This document shows positions 21,744-32,429 of a DNA stretch of 64,000 nt, piece by piece. Source of the DNA: Cladorhizidae sp. MBARI D1340-BT2 (taxonomy: Eukaryota; Porifera; Demospongiae; Poecilosclerida; Cladorhizidae); the NCBI GenBank assembly GCA_028752905.1, contig JAQNBH010000069.1, positions 310,001-374,000 on the forward strand, in the 5' to 3' direction. Below the pieces are notes generated by a model. The model was not told the origin of the DNA. It made no database searches and saw only the letters and a program-made list of their open reading frames with translations. The position numbers and the translations under genes are program-made. The number at the start of each line of letters is the position of its first letter. Within the stretch, counting starts at the first letter, position 1.

Positions 21744-23864
21744 TTATGAGGTTGTCTGTAGGCTTTTCATGGTGGCTGATTTAGCTAATGATAGCATGCT
21801 GTCATTAATTAGATGTGCATTTGAATAGCATGGCTTATCATTATTTATTTTAACACTCAGCAGGTCACACACTGTGGATGGATCCAACTGCCGTCGTTCT
21901 TCCGTCTCGATCTTTCTCACCATGCTAAAAAGGCGTTCTGGATCTGGATTGGAATGCGGAAGTACGAGCAAAATCTGTGCAAAACTGGACAAGATCCCAA
22001 AACGAAATAGTTCCAAATCCAAGATTGAATGAACTTTCGCCATCACAGACCAGAAGTTATCTATTGCTCCAGCTTCTTTTGCATCAAATGTGGGAAGTTG
22101 GTCCAAGGGTGAAGCACGAAAATCACGAAATTCCATACTCAAAGTGTCCAATTCATCAGGAGAGAAGGATGTGAAGCGCTTTGCCAATTCAACAATGCCA
22201 TTTAAAGAGGTCTTATCTCTATTTCTAGGATCAAGAAAAGCAAGTTGAAGCAGACAGTCATCGTGAAATGGAAATTTAGCTAACATTTTTGAAACAATGG
22301 TTTCATAGAAAGTGCGCACACATTCAAAAAAAAGTTTCTCAAGAGCAGTTCCCACCAACTCCTCAAGATCACCACACCACAATAAACGGGTAGATGTGCC
22401 AATACCTAGCTCATCATTACTAAGCTGGATGTTTCTATCAGTGAAATCAATAGAAGTGATATCATCAGTGGAATTGAGGACATCTGGATCTATAAAATTA
22501 CTACAGAAAGAGTGCAAGAGTCGACGAACATCAGCCTGTAAAGTACCAATACGACGAGCATGAGTTTGAAAGGCAGTTGAGAAAATACTCAAGGGCTTAA
22601 GGGCATAACAAACAAAATTGCAAAACAGCTTCACTAGTGGGTCTTTAAGATGCTTGGCCACTCTCTGTACACGCCCATTGGAAGGCTCAGATTCAGCTAT
22701 CCTGTCAAAATAACAATAAAGAGCTGGCCACTGCTCAATCAATCTCTTGAGGCAGCGTTCTAAACTAAGCCAGCGGGTTGAACAATGTTTTAGGATGTGA
22801 AGTGGTGTGACATTGCTAAAGACATTGCTAAACTCAGTTTGAATTTCATTGAACTCATGGTACCTCTTGGAAGAATGTTTAAAATGATAAAATATATCAA
22901 TCAGAATATCATCAAGGGAGACTGGAAGCTTTTTAAGAGAAGCAGCAGCACAAAGTGCACTTAAGTGGCAAAGACAACCAAGGCTAAACAACTTCGGTTG
23001 TTTCCCAAGAAGTAGACTCAAAAGAGAGTTACGCTTACCCACCATAACACTTGCAGTATCTGATGCATAACCGATCATGTTGCTCCAAGGGATACCACGA
23101 AACTCAAACTCCTTCTCTATTGCAGTAAAGAGTGACTCTGCTGTGGCAATATTACACACTGGCATACACAGAAAACGAGTAACTGGCTTTTGAACCACCT
23201 TATCCCAATACCGTACCATCATTCCGAAATACTTCCTATCTGTTTGATCATTACCACCATCACACAAAAGGGTGAAAGGAGAAGAACAACAAGATTGAAT
23301 GACTTCGTCATTAAGCATTGGAGCTAGTGCAAATTTCACTATGGCTGTAGTTTTTGTCCTACCAGATGCAAATTGCTGAGCGATTTTGCTGTCTGGAAAC
23401 ATAACTTTACAGAGTTTGTTGAAGTGATCAGCAGCTAAAAAAGGTACATTATGTTCGGCAATAAATGTAGAAAAATAAATTTCTGCAGCTGTAACCTGAT
23501 CAGCTTCTTGTCTGTCCTTTCTAAAAGTAGCAGCAGTAATTTTAGATTGACCTACACTCTGCTTTGCCAATGCACAGTGCCTCTTTGTCTCCATGTGTCG
23601 TTTCACTTCATGTAGACCACCAGAAGCAACAGAAAAATCAGTGCAACATATATTGCAACGAACAAATGATGCACCCCTCTTACTCTCCTTCATATTGTAG
23701 CGCTTCCAGTCTTCCTGCCATTTACTTGCTCTCTTTCTCCTCTTAGCAGTGGAGAGGTCACTGCAAGCTTCACTCTGAGAATGACTCCGACTAGAAGTAC
23801 TGGCAATGCAAGTAAAGACTGCTTCATTGTCTGACTCCACCTCGGACTCGATGCTCCGACTCAT
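21744..23864 (-). CDS. hAT superfamily transposase, full-length open frame
   Basis: Transposases of this family cut and paste DNA in the nucleus. The frame is 706 codons without interruption. The N-terminus is Ser-rich and acidic, then basic (KRRKRASKWQ, 41-50, a likely nuclear signal). A BED-like zinc finger follows: C70-x2-C73...H90-x5-H96. The RNase H-like core shows LLCDGGNDQTDRKYFG (Asp202), GYASDTASVMVGKRNS (Asp269) and the hAT C-x-x-H box at C297-H300 (GCLCHLSALC). The C-terminal dimerisation block is HSNPDPERLFSMVRKI (637-652), with Glu643 the expected third catalytic residue. Length and domain order fit a complete protein. The first Met is preceded by stops and the frame lies within the inverted repeats. 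It may be active or only recently silenced; domestication is possible but unsupported. Confidence 0.88.
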   Translation of the reverse strand: MSRSIESEVESDNEAVFTCIASTSSRSHSQSEACSDLSTAKRRKRASKWQEDWKRYNMKESKRGASFVRCNICCTDFSVASGGLHEVKRHMETKRHCALAKQSVGQSKITAATFRKDRQEADQVTAAEIYFSTFIAEHNVPFLAADHFNKLCKVMFPDSKIAQQFASGRTKTTAIVKFALAPMLNDEVIQSCCSSPFTLLCDGGNDQTDRKYFGMMVRYWDKVVQKPVTRFLCMPVCNIATAESLFTAIEKEFEFRGIPWSNMIGYASDTASVMVGKRNSLLSLLLGKQPKLFSLGCLCHLSALCAAASLKKLPVSLDDILIDIFYHFKHSSKRYHEFNEIQTEFSNVFSNVTPLHILKHCSTRWLSLERCLKRLIEQWPALYCYFDRIAESEPSNGRVQRVAKHLKDPLVKLFCNFVCYALKPLSIFSTAFQTHARRIGTLQADVRRLLHSFCSNFIDPDVLNSTDDITSIDFTDRNIQLSNDELGIGTSTRLLWCGDLEELVGTALEKLFFECVRTFYETIVSKMLAKFPFHDDCLLQLAFLDPRNRDKTSLNGIVELAKRFTSFSPDELDTLSMEFRDFRASPLDQLPTFDAKEAGAIDNFWSVMAKVHSILDLELFRFGILSSFAQILLVLPHSNPDPERLFSMVRKIETEERRQLDPSTVCDLLSVKINNDKPCYSNAHLINDSMLSLAKSATMKSLQTTS

Positions 23865-24129
23865 TGCTAATACCCCCGGTAGTTAAAACTCGGCTGTTGG
23901 CTTTTTTTCAAAATTATTTTTGGGAAAATTTATTAAATGAAATTGATTTGTTAGTCTCGCGCCTTCCCTAACTTGTGGTTTAAGCATAGCCGGTTACTTA
24001 GGAATGCAGTAGAGAATTAAGTGGGCAGGATTCAGATTGCGCAGGATATGAAGCAGTCGTACCGGGACCCGGGACAAGTTCCAGAATTCCGGGAGAATCC
24101 CGGGAAATCCGGGACAGTTGGTAAGTCTG

Positions 24130-24724
24130 AGTGTTTTCGCCATGTTGTCGGCGTCGGGTAGCGGTCGGTGTCGTTATTGTCCTTTCCCTCAGATGGTATG
24201 GGTCGTCATCGGTGGGGTTTCCAGGCTTGTTTAGTTTTGTCTCCTCTTGCATGGCGGTCCTGAGGGGTCTTGAGACCTGTATTCTCATGGGCAGAGGTGA
24301 GTGTGTGTGCCTGGGGTTCCCTTCTGCCCGCCATAGGTGTTTAGTCGCAGCAAGCAGTTGGTTTGGGGGAGTTGTGTGCATTGTGTGGGTGTTTGTGTTG
24401 CATGGGTCTATTCCTACATCTACTGTCGCTATGCAACTATTAGCCGTGAGTTCTTATTAACCTATCCTATGGTGCAGTATATTAGGAGGTGGATTGGGGA
24501 TGTTGGGATGGCATTGTAGTGGCTAGGGGTGTGTCTGGTTGTGGGCGTGTATTAGTTGGGGGTCATAGTGGGGATTAACAATGGGGAATCTGTGAGGGGG
24601 TGGGGATGATATTTGGGCAGGTTTTGTGACTGTGCCCGGCCCAGCTTTTGCTGCTAGTCTATTTCCCATGGTTCTGCAGGCCGTGTGGGTTGGGTTTACT
24701 CTGCCCACGAGCCATGGTACCTGG
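24130..24724. other. GT-rich segment, unassigned
   Basis: It lies between the hAT right end and the recognisable Penelope-like RT. It is strongly strand-asymmetric (G/T-rich on plus). It may be the decayed C-terminal part of the Penelope-like element, but no GIY-YIG endonuclease motif could be seen. Confidence 0.35.
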
Positions 24725-25545
24725 GCTGAATTTATCGTGCATTTAATGTGTCTATGTAGGTGTGGTCTGTACTTGGAGACCAGGGGGATTGTCTCAGAGG
24801 CGTGCGTGCTGTGGCTTGCCACCTCCGAGTCTATCCCCCCGAGGTATTCTTCTCTCCGTGCATATGGGACTAATCTAAAGGTATCATCGATTAGTGTTGT
24901 TGGGTATCCTCTCTTGGTGAATTGTTTGGTCTAGGAAGTCCACTGTGTGTGTGTGGATGTCTGGTGTGTGAATTTGATTGTGTGGTGCCACTCGTTCAAC
25001 GCCTCCATGGCCTGGTGCAATGACCCGGGGCCATGTTCCCAGATCATGAAGATGTCGTCTAAGTAGCGCCAACAGACTAGCGGCTGTTTGTCTTTGGGCC
25101 GGGACCTCCAGAATTTGGTTTCCAGGATTCCCATGAAAATGGTGGTAAAGGCGGGTGCGAACTTTGTCCCCACTGCTGTGCCCCTCTTCTGACGGTACAT
25201 GTTTCTCGCAAAAGAGAATATGTTTTGTTCCAGCACAATTTTCATGCACGAGATCAGGCATCTCCCCGGCACCTTGGCCCAGTGGTGCCTGAGGAAAAAG
25301 TCCGTGACCAGTGTTATCCCTTCCCCTTGGGGGATGTTGGTGTACAGTGCCTTTACATCCATCACAACCAGGATGGCATGTTGTGGGACGTGCACCACCC
25401 CCCCTGAGTTTGTTAAGGAAGTGGCCGGAGTCTCATAAGTGACTGGCCACCAAGGAGACTGCTGGTCGGAGGACATAGTCCAACCAGCCAGACAGACCCT
25501 CGGTGGGGCTGGAACACCCTGAGCAGATTGGTCTGATTTGCATGT
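24725..25545 (-). pseudogene. Penelope-like element reverse transcriptase, broken
   Basis: Minus-strand motifs follow Penelope-like RT order. SGWLDYVLRP near 25480-25510 is followed by an in-frame TGA. After a frameshift comes the 25476-24931 frame with VVMDVKALYTNIPQGEGI, KRGTAVGTKFAPAFTTIFMG and CWRYLDDIFMIWEHGPGSL (YLDD box). The frame stops at 24931, and the alignment resumes one frame over as QFTKRGYPTTLIDDTFRL and then IPLVSKYRPHLHRHI. The DV-LYTNIP and GT-x-G-x-x-x-AP-x-x-x-x-IF-M motifs are diagnostic of this RT class. At least two frameshifts and a stop make it nonfunctional. Confidence 0.85.
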
Positions 25546-26325
25546 AATGTTATTATGTCAACTGAGAGTTCATTGAGAACCTAGACTATTGCAACCAAGC
25601 CACCTGGCTATACTAAGTCAACCATAGATATCTTATTACAATGACCTTCTCACCAGAGATTACATTTCAAGTTGATTTATTGTAATATCGTGATGTCAAC
25701 TGAGAGTTGGTTCATAGATATCTCACCTGAACTTTTGGATGCACACTCCCTCAGCTTCCAATTGCTTTATGTCTTCCAGCCGTGCGGTAAGGTACATCTA
25801 ATTCTGCTGTTCCTCTGCTTCTTTCTCTAACTCAAGCCAAAGGCTCAGTACACTTGAATGCACGACCCTTTTCCATTTACCCTGGGGAAAAGGAAAAGGA
25901 TCGACAATGCGTGCACTTGGACCTGCCAGCGTATTTTAGTCTCGATGCAATAGGTAGTTATATTTACAAGCGACTTGTAACCTGCTTGCTGGGGTTCAGC
26001 AACTACGAGACTCCCTTTTCATAGATTATGCTGCGACAACTTTAGGGTGACTAATTATCTGTGGACAACACCCTTCACGGATTCACTGCGCAGCTATATA
26101 CAGTGCCTTAGTATATAAACTATCACAGTTTCTTGTGTTTTTTTAGGATTGGTACCTTTATATTTTTATCAGCCAAGTTTGGTGGCAGGGCATAAATGGA
26201 AGAGGCAGGAAATCTTTCCTGGCATCCTTGATTGCAGATTTTTAAACCTCCCTGTCTCTGGTCATTATTCTCATCACTATGAATGCAGCAAAAGAAGTCT
26301 TGCATGAGCTTCATGTTTATAATTA
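25546..26325. other. Unassigned sequence with a G/C-palindromic patch
   Basis: The string atgtcaactgagagtt occurs twice (about 25555 and 25692). A near-palindrome at about 25856-25925 pairs cgacccttttcc with ggaaaaggatcg inside a longer gcacg-containing arm. A 123-codon minus-strand frame (26123-26494) extends into the duplicated segment; it is not recognised. Confidence 0.4.
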
Positions 26326-26329
26326 AGAG

Positions 26330-27003
26330 CCTTGGTAGAGGATCAGCTACAGCTACTTTCAAATATGTGCTAACATTTGCACATGATATGGAGGAATAAT
26401 CAAATGCTACTCTATTGCTACAAGTATAATCCAACAAATTGCAGATTGCCTGCAGGTCCTCTTTATTTCTTAGAAGAAGATTCTCAGTAGACAAACTGAG
26501 TGTAAACTATATAATGTGCTAGAATTAAATACAGCTGCATTAGCTAAAGGTTTTGATACACTTGCATAAGTCCTATAATTATGTATACATATATAAATAA
26601 GGTTGCAGAGTATTAAGCTGTAGCACAGTGCAACCACTGTTAGCTGAATAGGGGAATTTAATTTTTGAGTTGAGACCACTGGCTGGTCCCCAGCTGGCAG
26701 GTTCTCCATTGCCACCATGAGCACCTTCTCTTATCTAAACTTTTCTCTCCACAGATTGAGCCTTTCATGAAAGCAGTTGACCATTCACTTCTTTGCAGAC
26801 AAAGCATGTAGCTGCTGCGCCAGCTCAGCTAGGCTAAGTCACACACACCCACACGACTATTCTGTTGATGTTCCTTACCAATTCTTGTGCTTGGCTGAAT
26901 TAAAGAAATAGCCATGGGATTCTTATAATAGCAAAATTATGAACATGGACATGCTATATGTAAGTTACAATATCCCAAGGAGGGAAAAGTAACATAACAG
27001 ACA
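26330..27003. repeat. Dispersed segmental duplicate, copy 2 (partner 8941-9655)
   Basis: It is colinear with 8941-9655. Its plus-strand acceptor-like ctctccacag at about 26754 is conserved, but the open stretch after it ends at TAG at about 26808. On the minus strand the 26494-26330 part reads LLLRNKEDLQAICNLLDYTC without stops, whereas the same part of copy 1 is full of stops. Which strand was once coding is unresolved. Confidence 0.8.
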
Positions 27004-27265
27004 GGATGAAATGTTTCTCCCATATGTTCCATCCTTATTTGTTCAATCACCTGGTGTGTGTATGTGTGTGTGTATGGTGTGGTTGTGTGGTGTCGGTGGA
27101 TAAATGGACAAAAAAGATAAAAAATATAGAAAACCAAAACCAGAACTTGATCGAATTTACTCATCAAAATATACAGCAAGCAAATAAATGCACTTGCTTA
27201 TGAACTCAACTACTGCACGGACAGGTAAATGAACTTTATTATGTATTTTTGGACTACAATACTTA
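27004..27265. other. Spacer with GT microsatellite
   Basis: A GT/TG-rich run lies at about 27053-27095. No gene is recognised. Confidence 0.5.
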
Positions 27266-27289
27266 ATCTCCATTATGGAGCATATATAG

Positions 27290-27500
27290 GTGTCTGGGCA
27301 GGTGTCTGGGCATGTAACATCCCACACTAGTGATGCACCACACTTTCATGGGACCAAACTGATGCCATCCGGCTGTTTGCCATTTGATCTGAACACTCCA
27401 TTGGGTTCGAGTCGAGTTGAGATGGGATCGTTGCAGAAGCCACTGGGATGACATTGAGCCAAGCACCAGATTCTTTCCATGCCGTTAGCAAACATGCACG
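27290..27500 (-). pseudogene. Same RT family, small inverted fragment (copy F)
   Basis: Minus strand: KESGAWLNVIP (27440-27475) is a diagnostic block of the family, followed after a jump by SNPMECSDQMANSRMASVW, a degraded version of the SDGKxPDGVxVVPW motif, and then a TSVGC piece. The intervening knuckle is deleted. It resembles the equally decayed copy C. Confidence 0.6.
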
Positions 27501-27780
27501 ATAAGTTTCAGAATGAGCATTACTTAGCAGCTGAATGTAGTAGTAGTGGAGAAGAGAAGGAAGGAGATGAAAGTAATAGTTTGGGAATGCAAAATGCATG
27601 ATGGAGGAGATGCAATGCATCACGAGCATGGAGGTCACTAAGTCTCTCTCCCAAACATGCACAATGAATCCATCTTCTTCCCAACAATGCCTTTCACTCC
27701 ACCAATCAGTGAACCCAAAAGGGTGGATGACCCTGGGTTCACTATATACCAGAAACATAAATAAATTAAAAAATTAAATA

Positions 27781-27781
27781 C

Positions 27782-27812
<31 letters not shown>
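27781..27812 (+). repeat. (AAT)n microsatellite at an RT truncation point
   Basis: About ten AAT units sit immediately before the first codons of copy G, so its 5' truncation lies in or beside this tract. Confidence 0.9.
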
Positions 27813-27813
<1 letters not shown>

Positions 27814-29324
27814 GAGCTCATTAAACAAACTGAAAAGATTGGGTTAATTTTGAACAACGACAAGTCTGAGATCATTTGCCATGATGCAGTTTCTAGAGGA
27901 ACCATCTTATGCTCTCTCCCGGGAGCTCATGTGGTTGATCCCTCTGATGCCTGTCTCCTGGGTTCTCCGCTGGGTAGTGTGGAGTCTGTCTCAACTGTTC
28001 TCAGGGAGAAAATCAATGCCCTTGAGGTCATGGGGGACAGACTCAGGTTCGTTTCTGCTCAGGATGCCTTAATCCTGCTGCGTAATGCATTTTCTATCCC
28101 TAAGCTTCTGTACACCCTCAGGACTTCTCCATGTTTTCTCTCTCCTGCCCTGATAGATTATGATGAGAGTCTCCAGTCAATTCTGAGTGGTATCACTAAC
28201 ATTAATTTCACTGAAGATGTCCGTTCTTGGTTGCAGGCCACTCTCCCTATTGGTGTAGGGGGTCTTGGAATCAGGAGTGCAGTGCAGCTTGCTCCATCTG
28301 CCTTCTTGGCCTCAGCTGCTGCCACTCATGACCTGGTCCAAGCCATCCTGCCACCTCACTTGTTTTCACTCCCTGTCCCTTTTGTTGATAATGCCCTTTC
28401 AGCATGGTCTATGGGTCACGACACTCCCCCACCATCAGGTCTTGCGGCGTGCTTCCAGAAATCCTGGGATATGTGCAGGGTGTCAAAGTCCGTGGAATCT
28501 TTGTTGCACAATGCACCTGACGATTTAGCTCGAGCCCGGCTTTTGGCCGTTTCCAAAAAAGAATCCGGTGCATGGCTAAATGCCCTCCCTATCTCGTCCC
28601 TGGGTTTGAGGATGGATGATGATACTATCAGGGTTGCCGTGGGTCTCCGCTTGGGCTCCACTTTGTGTCTCCCCCATAATTGCCAGCACTGTGGAACAGA
28701 AGTGGATCGCCTTGCTACACACGGTCTTAGCTGCAAGAGAAGTGAAGGACGTTTCTACCGTCATACCGCCATGAATCATCTTCCGGGCATAGTCATCTGC
28801 CGGGGCCCCTTCCAGGTTGGAACCGTCGGGTCTCTTTCGTTCCGACGGGAAAAGACCTGATGGGGTAACCATGGTGCCATGGAAGAATGGCAAGCAACTG
28901 GTATGGGATGCAACCTGTCCAGATACATTTTCCCAGTCGTATCGGGGTGCAGCAGTGAGTGGTCCTGGAGCTGTGGCTGCTATGGCTGAGGAAAAAAAGG
29001 TGGCCAAGTATGCTAGCCTAGATCCTTGCCACTTTTTTGTGCCTGTGGCCATCGAGTCATTGGGGGTCATCGGGAACAGGTCGATGGCTTTCCTGAAGGA
29101 GCTCAGCCTCAGGATAAGGCAATGAACTGGGGAGGTGAATGCCCGTGCTTACCTCCTTCAGCGTCTCTCAGTGGCAGTCCAGCGGGGGAATGCCTTGTCT
29201 GTTTTGGGGTCAGTCGGGAGTTGAACGTGTTAGCTTTTTAGTTATTTATTTATTGTTAATTAGTTATTATTTCAGAATTATTTAGGTATTTTTGTAATTG
29301 ATTATTATATAAGTATATGTGTTA

Positions 29325-29325
<1 letters not shown>
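27813..29325 (+). pseudogene. Same RT family, C-terminal half plus 3' UTR (copy G)
   Basis: The frame opens at about 27813 with IELIKQTEKIGLILNNDKSE, which lies just past the YxDD box, so this copy is truncated slightly further than copy A. It stays open to 28860 and covers the thumb (VGGLGIR), GAWLNALPISSLGLRMDDDT and the knuckle (C-x2-C-x9-H-x3-C from NCQHCGTEVD). A frameshift near 28800 moves to 28817-29125, which carries EPSGLFRSDGKRPDGVTMVP and LVWDATCPDT. A TGA at 29123-29125 interrupts; the same frame then resumes and ends at RLSVAVQRGN, stop about 29222. The 3' UTR follows. Two lesions in about 470 codons suggest a fairly young dead copy. Confidence 0.85.
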
Positions 29326-29371
<46 letters not shown>

Positions 29372-29396
29372 TAACAACACTAATAATAATAATACT

Positions 29397-29447
<51 letters not shown>

Positions 29448-29735
29448 TTAATAATAATAATAATAATAATAATAAATATTAATAAAAATATATAATAAAA
29501 TAAAAATAATAATAATATAATATAATAGGACTCTGATGAGTCTGATGACATTTTCTTTTAGTTATAAAATAATAATAATAATCATTGTTGTTGTTTTTTT
29601 TGTTATTTTTATCAGTTTTTATAATAATATAAGGAACAAAAATAATATATGGAACAAAAACCAAAAAAATAATAATAATGATAATAATAATAATAATAAT
29701 ATTAAAAAATATTAATAATAATAAAATAAAAAGAC
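29326..29735. repeat. (AAT)n microsatellite block
   Basis: Long runs of ataata/aataat occur at 29326-29480, with further interrupted runs to 29735. It follows directly on the 3' UTR of copy G, so it may derive from that element's tail. Confidence 0.9.
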
Positions 29736-29787
29736 ATGCTTGATATTAAACATCAACAAAGAATAATAAATAACTGAATACAGAATA

Positions 29788-29890
29788 ATTATGGTGGGTG
29801 TGGCTTCAAGTTCAGGCTCTTGAGAGTGGCCCCCCAGCAGCCAGGCAAGTCCATTCCACAGTCTCCATTGAACTACTCTCACTTTGGTGT
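29788..29890 (-). repeat. Dispersed short repeat, copy 3 (inverted)
   Basis: The reverse complement matches 19169-19325 and 20402-20568 (gaatggacttgcctggctg and the cttgaagccac-ccaccat end). Confidence 0.7.
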
Positions 29891-29959
29891 TATATATATA
29901 GGCTGATGTGCAATGCCGCAGTTCTTTCTGTCTTCTGGCCTGGTCATCTAGTCGAAACA

Positions 29960-30450
29960 TCGACAGAGTTAAATTATTGAGGTCATTCTAATTAATATAT
30001 AGTAGTAGTAGTAAATAATAATAACAACAACAACAACAACATAGTGGACTTGATCAGGCAAGAGTTAATATCTAATGTGAAAAATAGAATTCAAAGAAAC
30101 ATATTTCTGAAAAACTTGTTTATAGAACATATTATTTGAAGTTATGGAACATTTTAGTCTCGGACAAGTCAGATTTGTGATTTGTCGAACCTTCTTTTCT
30201 GTGACTCGAGATATTTAAAAACCAATTAGCATGGAAATAATTTTATTTGTGGTTACATAATCCACAAGCCATATTTGAATAATATGGTTTTAGTAGGATT
30301 GTGGTGATGAATTCTGTCTTCCTTCCTGTCACACACAACTATCTTAGGCAGACAGCTGAAGGAAAGCATATTATTGGCACACACTAACTTGCACTGGGTG
30401 CATGGCAATTATGAAATATTGCTATTTTTCTTTATGTACTAAAGAGGCAC
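29960..30450. other. AT-rich spacer
   Basis: It contains a tag/aac trinucleotide run at 30000-30042. No gene is recognised. Confidence 0.5.
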
Positions 30451-30469
30451 TTTTATGAAATTCCGTTAC

Positions 30470-31846
30470 CCAGTAATGGAATTTAAACTGTTTTCAGTAA
30501 AACTTCTTGAGCAATCCAACAGCAAGCAATATTATATTCACACAATTTCCTTTCATTGTATTTCAAAGACCACTCCTAATATTTAGCATGCATATACTAT
30601 GAGAGTGGTTGTGACCACTTCTAGAAGTAATACCAAGTTATTAACATGCAAAACAATGGCCAACTTTATTAATAGTCTTTCACACTCTACTAGAGGACTT
30701 TAGATCATTTTCTCACCTCCCACAGGTGACATCTAGGTTTCACATATAAGGGCAAATTGTCTGAACTCTTCTTGTACAATTGTACATTGTAGTGTACCTG
30801 ATCTTGCATCAATCAGTAAAGCACCCATATGCAGCTGCAGGGCTTATAGATCAAGACAGGGTTGGGTCCCAAAGGGTTTGGATAAGTGAGGGTTGTACGG
30901 TGTTCTCTTCTTGGCTGCCCACCACCTACATGTTCTGCCTCTGCTTCTCTCTCACTGCCTCTGGGTTGGTGGCACTGACCTTCTTCTTCCTCTCACAGTC
31001 TCTCTGCTTCCAGGCCTGCTCACCATCTCTGCCCTCTTCTGCTCATGTTTCTTACTACTCCTGTAGAGTATCCAGTGAGTTAGTTTGCAATGTTGTTCAG
31101 GTCTGAGTCAGCATGGCACTCAGTGCTGCTGAGATACAGCACCACTACCATGAGCAGAAGAGGGCAGAAATGGTGAGCAGGCGCAGAAAGACTCTGAGAG
31201 GAAGAAGGCCAGAGCCACCAACACAGAGGCAGTGAGAGAGAAGAAGAGGCAGAACCTCCGTAGGTGGTGGGCATTCAAGAAGGAGCAGCAGTACCACAGA
31301 CACCTCAGTAGACACCCAACCTGGAGCAGGGGCAGACCTCGGACCTGGCAGTTTTGTTGGCAGAACGAGGCTGGTATTTCTCTACATGGCAACAATGCAT
31401 AGCATGCAGGAAGAGCAGGTGCAGCTGAAGTTCCTCCACAAGGTGGGCAACTCTGGTGTGTACAGGGATCCAGAGTGGGAAGACAACAGTGGTGCGTGCC
31501 CAGAGCTGCAGGTGAAGTGAACTTCACGCCTACAATACTCTAGAGTTCATGGTTGCACAGCGAGCAGTGATGGCTAAGTACACCACTAAGTACAGAGACT
31601 ATACCATATGATTGTTGTATCATCTTCAAAAGCAGTACACCTACATTGTACAGACATGTATATGATACTCATTGCAGGCATCAGAAAAGTGAAGCAGTCA
31701 CTACCAATGATTAGTTGCTGTACATAGCAGCATGGAATTAAATAAATTGTACCCAGCAAGTAAATGAGGTGATCAACATGGATAGAGCAAGTATGCAGTC
31801 CACAGGAGAGCCATGCATGGTTATAGACATCTGAAATTCCATTACT
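30470..31846. mobile_element. Possible non-autonomous element bounded by short inverted repeats
   Basis: agtaatggaattt at 30472-30484 is exactly inverted at 31834-31846. Immediately outside, tatgaaattccgttac (30454-30469) and tatgaaattacgttag (31846-31861) form a 14/16 direct repeat. A related gaaattccgttacc lies at about 32173. The interior holds the inverted repeat 30907-31283. The boundaries are suggestive only: the repeats are short and the superfamily is unknown. Confidence 0.3.
30907..31283. repeat. Imperfect inverted repeat, about 140-bp arms
   Basis: The left arm 30907-31047 and right arm 31148-31283 are reverse complements at roughly 85 percent by eye. Shared strings include cccaccaccta, cttctctctcactgcctct and tctgccctcttctgctcatg. 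The spacer is about 100 bp. Transcription would give a long hairpin. The right arm on plus also reads AQKDSERKKARATNTEAVRE in one frame, continuing basic, so it may be a relic of a charged protein. Confidence 0.85.
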
Positions 31847-32205
31847 ATGAAATTACGTTAGCTTTTTTTTACTAGAAGGATTGCTGAAGCCTTCATGTAT
31901 ATATAGTGTGATAACCCTAAACCAATACCAGATCCCCACCATCAAGCCATTTATATATAAGAACAGCAGGTTATATGACGCTGTGTGCAACACTGAAAAT
32001 TTGATGTTAATTTTACGATATTCCATTATGTGTTTTTTTCCTGGCCTCACTCAAAGACAAAAATATTTATGGAAATAAAATATTGAGTAACATTAAAGTG
32101 TCAATGGAGACCTACATGCCTGAGATATAGTTTTTATAAAATGTTGAGTCTTTCTTGCCCCATATGTAGTGAAAGGGAAATTCCGTTACCACGTGATCAA
32201 ATCCA
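31530..32205. other. Unassigned AT-rich sequence
   Basis: Only short frames; nothing recognised. Confidence 0.4.
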
Positions 32206-32255
32206 ATAATAAAAATAATAACAATAACAATAACAATAATAATATAATAATAATA

Positions 32256-32292
<37 letters not shown>

Positions 32293-32385
32293 TAAAATAA
32301 TAATTAAAATAATAATAATAATAACAACAACAACAACAATAATGATGATGACGACCACGACGATGACGACGATGATAAACTTTTT
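32206..32385. repeat. (AAT)/(AAC)/(GAT) microsatellite
   Basis: Runs of aataat and aacaac grade into gatgatgacgac-type triplets; a C-homopolymer follows at about 32418-32427. Confidence 0.9.
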
Positions 32386-32429
32386 CATAATTTCAAGCTT
32401 ATAGAGGGGGAATTGCCCCCCCCCCCCCT

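Larger units (their letters stand above)
21370..24129 (-). mobile_element. hAT-type DNA transposon with intact transposase frame
   Basis: The left end starts cagacttaccaacctgt at 21370. The right end, read inward on the opposite strand from 24129, starts cagacttaccaactgt, giving a terminal inverted repeat of about 13-16 bp beginning CAG, as in many hAT elements. Subterminal motifs are end-specific: gcagga repeats on the left (21400-21450) and several tcccgg/cccgggat units on the right (24060-24116). The 706-codon transposase lies between. I do not see a clean 8-bp target duplication (gtaaattt versus agtgtttt), so the insertion is either old or rearranged at one edge. Confidence 0.7.

Noticed and set aside
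21362..24137. 8-bp target duplication for the hAT element
   Set aside because: gtaaattt on the left and agtgtttt on the right share only the last three bases when aligned directly; not accepted as a duplication.
29282..29551. Isoleucine/leucine-rich membrane protein on minus
   Set aside because: It is a translation of an (AAT)n microsatellite.
30780..31106. 108-codon plus-strand protein
   Set aside because: Most of it lies in the left arm of an inverted repeat and is Leu/Ser/Cys-rich because of a pyrimidine-rich strand; the opposite strand is a better coding candidate.
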